This document shows, one piece after another, positions 6,833 through 11,615 of a stretch of DNA of 11,615 nt (the stretch's first letter is position 1; each line of letters starts with the position of its first letter). The stretch covers positions 1 through 11,615 of the forward strand of contig SFEB01000048.1 in assembly GCA_004558105.1 (NCBI GenBank), given 5' to 3'. The notes under the pieces are model-generated. The model saw only the letters and a list, made by a program, of their open reading frames with translations. It ran no database searches and was not told where the DNA came from. This stretch comes from Clostridiales bacterium (GTDB lineage: Bacteria; Bacillota; Clostridia; Christensenellales; CAG-314). The translations under genes and the position numbers were made by a program.

Positions 6833-7297
6833 ATGATCTGTATCAAACAAGTGGAAAGAAAAACTATAGAGCCTTTGGCGGGTAGTGCCGGCAATCAATA
6901 CGTTTTGCGTGCCGACGAAAAAACAGGAACCGTCCACGTCGCCTATTTTGACGACGATGAAAGCGTGATAGGGTGCTTGTCTATGTCGGTTACGGCAAAA
7001 GCATGTTTTGACGCAATTCCGCAATATAAGATAGACGGGATTGCAGTGGCAAAAAATAAGCAAAACCAAGGCGTTGGTTTTGCTCTCGTCAAGATGGCGG
7101 AATTTATTGCTTTGAACAATCAGGTCGGGTGCGTCTGGCTGGATAACGGTAATTCCGCTGCAGATTATTTTAAAAAACAAGGATACGTTCCGTTGGCGGA
7201 TGACGAAAAAATTCTCGTTAAATATCCCGAGGATCATTGTTGCTCTTCATGCGCCGATTGTGCTCAGAATACGGTTTGCGGCAATAAGCACGTTTGA
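6833..7297 (+). CDS. GNAT-family N-acetyltransferase with cysteine-rich C-terminal tail
   Basis: This is a 154-residue acetyl-CoA-dependent transferase of unknown substrate. The GNAT fold is supported by DGIAVAKNKQNQGVGFALVK (68-87), where NQGVGFA fits the acetyl-CoA pyrophosphate loop (Q/R-x-x-G-x-G/A), and by NSAADYFKKQGYVPL (107-121), the usual last helix and strand. After the fold comes an unusual 20-residue tail, HCCSSCADCAQNTVCGNKH (135-153), with five Cys at 136, 137, 140, 143 and 149 flanked by two His, which could bind a metal. ATG 6833 has GAGGA at 6823-6827, overlapping the pncB stop, so it belongs to the lgt-pncB operon. Its stop lies one base from the end of the opposing XRE gene. 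The family is fairly sure; the role is unknown. Confidence 0.85.
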   Translation: MICIKQVERKTIEPLAGSAGNQYVLRADEKTGTVHVAYFDDDESVIGCLSMSVTAKACFDAIPQYKIDGIAVAKNKQNQGVGFALVKMAEFIALNNQVGCVWLDNGNSAADYFKKQGYVPLADDEKILVKYPEDHCCSSCADCAQNTVCGNKHV

Positions 7298-7298
7298 T

Positions 7299-7544
7299 TT
7301 AATTGCCGAGGTCGAGGTTTTCCGCGTAAAAAGCCCGGTCGTCCATAAATTCACTTGGCGTAACGCCGAGACCGTTGGCAAGTAAAATGACGGTTTTTAA
7401 ACTGATACCTTTAGTACGGCGTTGCATTATGCTTTTTATAGTAGCAAAAGGTATTCCCGAAGCCTGGGCAAGTTTGTACTGAGTCATGTCGTCGTCCATA
7501 AATTTGTAAAGTCGTTCTACAACGACGTCGTTTAATGTTTTCAT
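7299..7544 (-). CDS. Small XRE-family helix-turn-helix regulator
   Basis: This is an 81-residue DNA-binding protein that is little more than a helix-turn-helix domain. The HTH is clear at about residues 20-45: TQYKLAQASGIPFATIKSIM. SLKTVILLANGLGVTPSEFM follows, the standard fourth and fifth helices of XRE/Cro-type domains. Proteins of this size and pattern are common as chromosomal regulators in Clostridia; the target is unknown. ATG 7544 has GGAGA eight bases upstream. It is downstream of serS but separated from it by a terminator, so it is probably transcribed alone, though I could not find a convincing promoter in 7545-7620. It converges tail-to-tail on the GNAT gene with one base between stop codons. 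Confidence 0.88.
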   Translation of the reverse strand: MKTLNDVVVERLYKFMDDDMTQYKLAQASGIPFATIKSIMQRRTKGISLKTVILLANGLGVTPSEFMDDRAFYAENLDLGN

Positions 7545-7623
7545 ATTCTTTTTCTCCGCTTTTAGTTTGCGCCAAAGTATGTAAAAATATACGAGGTTTT
7601 AAGGGGAGCAACGGAAAAATAAA

Positions 7624-7653
7624 AAGGTCTTTCATGTGAAAGACCTTAATTTT
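7624..7653 (-). terminator. Bidirectional intrinsic terminator after serS
   Basis: The perfect 10-bp inverted repeat AAGGTCTTTC / GAAAGACCTT (7624-7633, 7638-7647) encloses the loop ATGT. On the - strand it is followed by TTTTTATTTTT and ends serS transcription. On the + strand it is followed by AATTTTTT, so it can also stop transcripts coming from the lgt operon through the XRE gene. Confidence 0.85.
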
Positions 7654-7669
7654 TTGCTTATAAACCGTG

Positions 7670-8896
7670 TTATTTAATAACTGAACAACCCATATATGGG
7701 ACGAGAGCGTCGGGAACGGTTACGCTGCCGTCGGCGTTCTGATAGTTTTCGATAATGGCTGCCACCGTACGTCCGATTGCAAGACCGCTGCCGTTAAGCG
7801 TATGAACGAATTTGAGTTTACCGTCGGTATCGCGGAAACGTATATTGCCGCGGCGAGCCTGATAGGACTCGAAGTTCGAGCAGGAAGAAATTTCCATATA
7901 CTTATTGTAGCTGGGCAACCAGACTTCCAGGTCGTAAGTTTTTGCGGAAGAGAATCCTAAATCGCCCGTTGACAAAGCGGAAACATGATAAGGAAGTTTG
8001 AGGAGTTGCAAAATACGTTCCGCGTCTGCAGTGAGTTTTTCCAACTCGTCGTAGCTTTCTTCGGGGCGGACGAATTTTACCAATTCAACCTTATTAAACT
8101 GATGTTGTCTTATTATGCCGCGGGTGTCGCGACCTGCGCTACCTGCTTCGGCACGGAAACATGCTGTGTAAGAACAGTATTTGACCGGCAGATCCGTTGC
8201 CGACAAAATTTCGTCTCTGTGAAGGTTGGTGACGGGAACTTCTGCGGTCGGAATGAGAAAATAATCGGTATTTTTGAGAGCAAAAGCGTCTTCTTCAAAT
8301 TTTGGCAGTTGTCCCGTTGCCGTCATGCTTGCGCGGTTGACAGTGTCGAGCATAAAAGTGATAAGTGCGCGTTCCAACTTTGCGCCGAGGCCGCGGTATA
8401 CGGTAAAGCGTGCGCCGCTTATTTTTCCCGCGCGAGTCCAATCGAAAATATTAAGTTTTTCGCCTATAGTCCAGTGAGGTTGCGGTTCGAAGTTGAATTT
8501 AGTGGGTTCACCCCAACTGCGGATGACGACGTTTTCGGCGTCGGACAAACCGACGGGACAGGTTTCGCTCGGTATATTGGGAATAGCAAGAAGAGCGGTG
8601 CGAATATTTGCTTCCGCTTCAGCCTGTTGAGCGTCCAGTTCTTTAATCTGCGCGCTAATCTGTTGCATAGACGCAATCAACTCGCTTGCGTCCTGTTTCG
8701 CTTTTTTCAACTTGGCTATATTATCGCTTTCGGTGTTTCGTGTAGCTTTCAGCGTTTCAACTTTAGCGATGATTTGTTTGCGTTTTTTTTCGTTTTCTAC
8801 CGCGCTGTCGATGTAAGGTTCGAAATTGCCGTTGCGGTGCGAAAGAGCTTCTTTGACTTTATCCGTGTTTTCTACCAGAAATTTTATATCGAGCAT
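7670..8896 (-). CDS. serS: Seryl-tRNA synthetase (class II)
   Basis: The enzyme charges tRNA-Ser (and tRNA-Sec where present). The 408 residues begin MLDIKFLVENTDKVKEAL, the standard SerS N-terminus. A long antiparallel coiled coil (about 25-105) follows that grips the tRNA long variable arm. The class II core has motif 2 as CFRAEAGSAGRDTRG (from residue 246) and motif 3 as GSGLAIGRTVAAIIENYQ (from about 369). The C-terminus, DALVPYMGCSVIK, is normal. I chose ATG 8896 because ACGGAGG lies six bases upstream; the frame extends to 8914, but those six extra residues would contain the ribosome-binding site. It has its own promoter and terminator and is therefore monocistronic. It is divergent from cysS. 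Confidence 0.97.
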   Translation of the reverse strand: MLDIKFLVENTDKVKEALSHRNGNFEPYIDSAVENEKKRKQIIAKVETLKATRNTESDNIAKLKKAKQDASELIASMQQISAQIKELDAQQAEAEANIRTALLAIPNIPSETCPVGLSDAENVVIRSWGEPTKFNFEPQPHWTIGEKLNIFDWTRAGKISGARFTVYRGLGAKLERALITFMLDTVNRASMTATGQLPKFEEDAFALKNTDYFLIPTAEVPVTNLHRDEILSATDLPVKYCSYTACFRAEAGSAGRDTRGIIRQHQFNKVELVKFVRPEESYDELEKLTADAERILQLLKLPYHVSALSTGDLGFSSAKTYDLEVWLPSYNKYMEISSCSNFESYQARRGNIRFRDTDGKLKFVHTLNGSGLAIGRTVAAIIENYQNADGSVTVPDALVPYMGCSVIK

Positions 8897-8923
8897 AAAT
8901 TGCCTCCGTTTCACTTTCTTATA

Positions 8924-8952
8924 ATTTTATCCCAAAACAACGATTTTGACAA
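8924..8952 (-). promoter_or_regulatory. Sigma-A type promoter for serS
   Basis: On the - strand TTGTCA (8947-8952) and TAAAAT (8924-8929) are separated by 17 bases. The predicted leader before the ATG is only about 20 bases, leaving no room for a T-box riboswitch. Confidence 0.75.
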
Positions 8953-8964
8953 ACGTTTTTAGAC

Positions 8965-9042
8965 GATATTTAAAAATAAATGCTGTTTTTTGCCGAGAAG
9001 GGAGATATTTAACGTTGATGCTGTTTTTTTGCGGTAAAAAAG
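8965..9042. repeat. Imperfect tandem repeat, two units of about 39 bp, between the serS and cysS promoters
   Basis: Unit one (8965-9003) and unit two (9004-9042) share GATATTTAA at the same offset and ATGCTGTTTTTT followed by a GC-rich GCCG/TGCGG in the same order. The middle six bases and the ends differ. The repeat fills nearly all the space between the two -35 boxes, which suggests a duplicated protein-binding site or a local duplication. Function is unknown. Confidence 0.6.
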
Positions 9043-9071
9043 TTGTCAAAAAAAATAAAATTGTTTATAAT
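9043..9071 (+). promoter_or_regulatory. Sigma-A type promoter for cysS
   Basis: TTGTCA (9043-9048) and a perfect TATAAT (9066-9071) are separated by 17 A/T-rich bases. The start of transcription would be near 9078, giving a leader of about 30 bases. The -35 hexamer is identical to that of the divergent serS promoter. Confidence 0.85.
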
Positions 9072-9109
9072 GATAAAGTCATATACGATTGACAAAGCGA
9101 AGGTTTTTT

Positions 9110-10501
9110 ATGGATTTGAAATTTTATAATACTCTGACACGAAAAAAAGAAGATTTCGTACCTATCGACCCAAAGTTGGTGAGAATGTATTCATGCGGAC
9201 CAACCGTCTATAATTACGCACATATCGGCAATATGCGCGCTTACGTGTTTATGGATACGTTGCGTAGAGTTTTGACTTACGCGGGTTATAAAGTAAAATC
9301 GGTTATGAATATTACCGACGTAGGTCACCTTTTGTCCGACGCGGACGACGGCGAAGACAAGATGGAAAAGTCTGCAAGAGAACAGAAAAAAACGCCCAAA
9401 GAGATAGCGGACGCAATTTCCGCTCAGTTTTTCGACGACCTTAAGGCGCTCAATATAAACCGTCCGACGGTCACTCCCAAAGCCACCGACAACATTCCCG
9501 AAATGATAGAAATTGTCGTTGCTTTGCTGGAAAAAGGCTATGCGTACGAAACGGACGACGGAATTTATTTTTCTGTTGAAAAATTCCCCAGATACGGGCA
9601 GCTCAGCGGAATCAATCTCGACGACCAAAAAAGCGGTGCGAGAGTGGAGGTCAACGACCAGAAACGCCATCCTGCCGACTTTGCGTTGTGGAAAAAGGCA
9701 CAGCCTAATCACATACAACAGTGGGACAGCCCATGGGGTATGGGTTTTCCGGGCTGGCACATAGAATGTACCGCTATGAGTAACAAATATCTCGGCAGTC
9801 CGTTTGATATTCATACCGGAGGCATAGACCATATTCCGATTCACCACGAAAACGAAATTGCTCAGTCTGAGTGCTGGCTTGATAAAAAGTGCGTCAATTA
9901 CTGGATGCACGGCGAGTTTATGCTGTTTGACGGCGGAAAAATGAGTAAGTCTCTCGGCAATTGCTATTTGTTAAGTCAACTTAATGAAATGGGTTATTCT
10001 GCGATGGATTTCAGATATTTTTGCCTTAACACTCATTACCGTCAAAAGTTGAACTTTACTTTCGACACTTTGGCGGCGTCAAAGACGGCTTATAACCGTT
10101 TGTTGACTTTGTTGCGTCAACATTTTGACAGTGACGTCAGGACGGAAGAGAGGGTTTTAAAGGCTTTTGACGACGAGTTTAACGCTGCGATATCGGACGA
10201 CCTTAACGTACCTATGGCGCTCGGCGTACTGTGGAAGATGTTAAAACTTCCCAAGAGTAAAGACGTATGTCTGCTGGCGCAAAAGTGGGACGCAGTATTC
10301 GGTCTTAATCTCGACAAGCTTCCGCAACCGGAAAAACAGCAGGTCAACGCGCCGCAAGAGGTGATAGACCTTGCGGAAGAAAGACTCGTTGCCCGTAAGA
10401 ATAAGGATTGGGCAAAGAGCGACGAGTTGCGCGCCAAGATAAAGGCGTCGGGGTATGACGTCAAGGACACTGCAACAGGCTACGAGTTGTCAAAAAGTTA
10501 A
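9110..10501 (+). CDS. cysS: Cysteinyl-tRNA synthetase (class I)
   Basis: The enzyme charges tRNA-Cys with cysteine. The 463-residue product has the HIGH motif as HIGN (38-41) and KMSKS at 277-281. The four zinc ligands that select cysteine are all present: Cys29 in CGPTVY, Cys220 in ECTAMS, and His245 and Glu249 in HHENE, with the same spacing as in E. coli CysS (209/234/238). A DALR-type helical domain follows from about 340, and the C-terminus SDELRAKIKASGYDVKDT is typical. ATG 9110 has GAAGG six bases upstream; the frame extends to 9089 but without a better site. It has its own promoter and terminator. It is complete and appears fully functional. Divergent from serS, followed by the sporulation block. 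Confidence 0.97.
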   Translation: MDLKFYNTLTRKKEDFVPIDPKLVRMYSCGPTVYNYAHIGNMRAYVFMDTLRRVLTYAGYKVKSVMNITDVGHLLSDADDGEDKMEKSAREQKKTPKEIADAISAQFFDDLKALNINRPTVTPKATDNIPEMIEIVVALLEKGYAYETDDGIYFSVEKFPRYGQLSGINLDDQKSGARVEVNDQKRHPADFALWKKAQPNHIQQWDSPWGMGFPGWHIECTAMSNKYLGSPFDIHTGGIDHIPIHHENEIAQSECWLDKKCVNYWMHGEFMLFDGGKMSKSLGNCYLLSQLNEMGYSAMDFRYFCLNTHYRQKLNFTFDTLAASKTAYNRLLTLLRQHFDSDVRTEERVLKAFDDEFNAAISDDLNVPMALGVLWKMLKLPKSKDVCLLAQKWDAVFGLNLDKLPQPEKQQVNAPQEVIDLAEERLVARKNKDWAKSDELRAKIKASGYDVKDTATGYELSKS

Positions 10502-10520
10502 GATTTAAACAGTCATGTTA

Positions 10521-10557
10521 AAAATCGGTTTTGAAAGTTTTCAAAACCGATTTTTTT
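10521..10557 (+). terminator. Strong intrinsic terminator after cysS
   Basis: The inverted repeat AAAATCGGTTTTGAAA / TTTCAAAACCGATTTT (10521-10536, 10539-10554) forms a stem of up to 16 bp, with a two-base or, more realistically, four-base loop, ending in seven T residues at 10551-10557. It begins 20 bases after the cysS stop and separates cysS from yabP. Confidence 0.9.
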
Positions 10558-10605
10558 ATTTTAAAAAATCAGACATCGGCATATATTTTTTTGGGAGGTA
10601 TATAA

Positions 10606-10872
10606 ATGGAAACTCAAATAAAAAAACATACTATTTACGTAGAAGACAATAAAAAAGCCGTTCTTACCGGATTAAGCAGGGTGGTGAGTATATTCGATAA
10701 GGAAATAGAAGTTGCCACTCCTTCGGAAAGAATAACCGTAAGAGGCAACGGATTGACGGCAAGCGAACTAAACGTTACCGAAGGGAAACTGGTGATAGAA
10801 GGCGAATATATTTCTTCCGTTATTTACAGCGGACAGGCAAAGAAAATCAGTCTGAGAGGAATGTTTAAGTAA
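10606..10872 (+). CDS. yabP: Sporulation protein YabP
   Basis: YabP is a small protein conserved in endospore formers, made in the mother cell under sigma-E in B. subtilis and related to the coat-morphogenesis protein YqfC. The 88 residues show the family pattern: HTIYVEDNKKAVLTGLSRVV near the start, a central I-T-V-R-G-x-G-L motif (about 44-51), LNVTEGKLVIEGEYISSVIY, and a short basic end. Length is normal. The ribosome-binding site GGGAGG (10593-10598) is excellent, seven bases before ATG. It lies directly downstream of the cysS terminator and overlaps yabQ by one base (TAATG). No promoter could be assigned with confidence. Confidence 0.92.
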   Translation: METQIKKHTIYVEDNKKAVLTGLSRVVSIFDKEIEVATPSERITVRGNGLTASELNVTEGKLVIEGEYISSVIYSGQAKKISLRGMFK

Positions 10873-11462
10873 TGGTCGGGTCAGCCGGACAGGTACGTGA
10901 ATTTTTGGCGTTTTCTTTGGTCGGAGTAGTCATCACGTTGTTGTACAGCGTCGTTTTTGCAGTAAAAGAGAAAAATATTTTTGCAAACGTTTTTAAAAAC
11001 GTTCTTTTCGGCAGCTTAAGCGGTTGCCTGTTTTTATACGGTTGCTGGCGCTTCGTTTCTTTCGATATGAGGTTTTTTCATCTGTTGGGTGTCGTTGCCG
11101 GTTGCTTTCTTTGCACTTTTTTGTTTAAAAAGACACTTGACAGCATCGTCGTCGGGTTGTATAATAAAATAAAGAAATATGCCAAAGGAGTGTTTGAAAA
11201 AAATGCAACTAACGGACGGAAAGTTAAAGTTTTTAACGGTGTTAGGCGTTGTCCTTCTGTTTGTATTACTTCTTGTGTTGATTACCCTTATCGCGCAAAG
11301 CGTTCAACTGAAATCAAAAGAAAAAAATCTTCAGGAACAACTCTCGCAGCTGGAAAATATCAGAGACGAACTCGGGGAAAAAACCTCAGACGGCAGTTAT
11401 CGCATGACAATGGAAAAAATAGAAGAATATCTGCGCGAGAACGAAGGTATGATCGACGTTGA
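10872..11462 (+). CDS. yabQ: Spore cortex protein YabQ, reading frame runs on through divIC
   Basis: YabQ is a membrane protein needed for spore cortex formation in B. subtilis. The first ~100 residues are convincing: three hydrophobic segments (about 10-30, 40-58 and 66-86), a small N-terminal GQVREFLAFSLVGVV and the LYNKIKK end of the YabQ domain. The position between yabP and divIC supports the call. From about residue 104 the 196-residue frame overlaps divIC out of frame and becomes strongly basic (Lys/Arg-rich), which looks like an incidental reading of divIC codons. Both other frames have stops near the domain end (11162 and 11170), so a nearby point change or frameshift that removed the original yabQ stop is possible. 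A natural overlap is the alternative. Start overlaps the yabP stop; AGAGGA lies at 10855-10860. Confidence 0.8.
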   Translation: MVGSAGQVREFLAFSLVGVVITLLYSVVFAVKEKNIFANVFKNVLFGSLSGCLFLYGCWRFVSFDMRFFHLLGVVAGCFLCTFLFKKTLDSIVVGLYNKIKKYAKGVFEKNATNGRKVKVFNGVRRCPSVCITSCVDYPYRAKRSTEIKRKKSSGTTLAAGKYQRRTRGKNLRRQLSHDNGKNRRISARERRYDRR

Positions 11463-11490
11463 CGACACCGTCTGGAAACCGGCAGAGTAA
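11203..11490 (+). CDS. divIC: Septum formation initiator, DivIC/FtsB family
   Basis: This is a small bitopic membrane protein of the divisome, which partners with FtsL and DivIB/FtsQ in Firmicutes. The 95 residues have a short N-terminal cytoplasmic stretch, one membrane helix (about 9-30, VLGVVLLFVLLLVLITLIAQ), then a coiled-coil region beginning QLKSKEKNLQEQLSQLENI and an acidic tail. The size and layout fit, and its place after yabP-yabQ is as in Bacillus and many Clostridia. AAAGGAG at 11184-11190 is 12 bases before ATG 11203; an in-frame TTG at 11194 sits only three bases away, and ATG 11179 precedes the ribosome-binding site. It overlaps the extended yabQ frame by about 260 bases. Confidence 0.85.
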   Translation: MQLTDGKLKFLTVLGVVLLFVLLLVLITLIAQSVQLKSKEKNLQEQLSQLENIRDELGEKTSDGSYRMTMEKIEEYLRENEGMIDVDDTVWKPAE

Positions 11491-11499
11491 GAATAATAT

Positions 11500-11615
11500 A
11501 TGAGAAAACACAACAGAGTTCTTTTTTCGAGATATACTCGATACGGACGCGCGCAAAATTATTTGATAGTATTGAGCGTTATAAGAGGGATTGCGGTATT
11601 GACGAAATTGTTTAC
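11500..11615 (+). CDS. Possible start of a further gene, cut off by the window end; frame uncertain
   Basis: Nine bases after divIC an ATG at 11500 opens a frame that stays open to the end (38 codons, starting MRKHNRVLFSRYTRYG). I do not recognise the product, and the ribosome-binding site is weak. Another frame with no normal start codon reads FDSIERYKRDCGIDEIVY over the last 54 bases, and its codons look more like those of the neighbouring genes. The true frame is therefore unresolved. In related genomes this place often holds an S1-domain protein, spoIIE or tilS, but nothing here identifies any of them. Confidence 0.3.
   Translation, partial: MRKHNRVLFSRYTRYGRAQNYLIVLSVIRGIAVLTKLF

Noticed and set aside
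7545..7620. Promoter for the XRE gene (TTGCTC with TATATT on the - strand)
   Set aside because: The spacing is only 14 bases and both boxes are weak, so it was not listed as a feature.
7985..8962. Open frame of 325 codons on the + strand, antisense to serS
   Set aside because: It is the shadow of serS: the product is rich in Phe, Cys and Arg with no recognisable domain, and it covers the serS promoter.
10566..10590. CATATATT before yabP as a sigma-E -10 box
   Set aside because: Transcription would start inside the ribosome-binding site, and no -35 of the right form lies at the right distance.
1..11615. CRISPR array, tRNA genes, insertion sequences, prophage or defence system
   Set aside because: No spaced repeats, no cloverleaf-like elements, no transposase or phage proteins were seen; the solitary mazF alone does not make a defence island.

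Overview
The window looks like chromosomal DNA from a spore-forming Firmicute of the class Clostridia, possibly an uncultured gut lineage. It is moderately low in GC, its ribosome-binding sites are of the AGGAGG type, and its promoters are of the sigma-A type (TTGACT/TATAAT). It carries the yabP-yabQ-divIC block typical of endospore formers. The class-level assignment is inference. There are no tRNA genes, rRNA genes, insertion sequences, CRISPR arrays or phage genes.

Layout. (1) Positions 1-3597, + strand: the C-terminal part of an ABC-2 type permease, then tyrS, a YigZ/IMPACT-family gene and recX, closely spaced or overlapping. (2) Positions 3691-4035, - strand: a MazF/NdoA-type endoribonuclease with no antitoxin beside it, convergent with recX across a hairpin terminator. 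(3) Positions 4267-7297, + strand, behind a near-consensus promoter: lgt (with a long charged C-terminal tail), nicotinate phosphoribosyltransferase, and a GNAT acetyltransferase with a cysteine-rich tail. (4) Positions 7299-8896, - strand: a small XRE-type regulator and serS, separated by a terminator. (5) From 9110, + strand: cysS, divergent from serS, with two clear promoters flanking an imperfect tandem repeat. A strong terminator follows cysS. (6) Positions 10606 to the end, + strand: yabP, yabQ, divIC and an unresolved start of another gene.

Functionally the region is mostly housekeeping: three aminoacyl-tRNA synthetases (Tyr, Ser, Cys), lipoprotein maturation, NAD salvage, RecA control, an RNA-cleaving toxin-like enzyme, and a sporulation/division block. 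None of the three synthetase genes has room for a T-box leader next to its start.

I do not see a convincing new biological system. The points most worth a second look are the Lgt tail, the GNAT cysteine cluster, the tandem repeat between the serS and cysS promoters, the solitary mazF, the long out-of-frame yabQ/divIC overlap, and likely frame disruptions near both window edges (about 60-75 and 11500-11615). The edge disruptions may be sequence errors.
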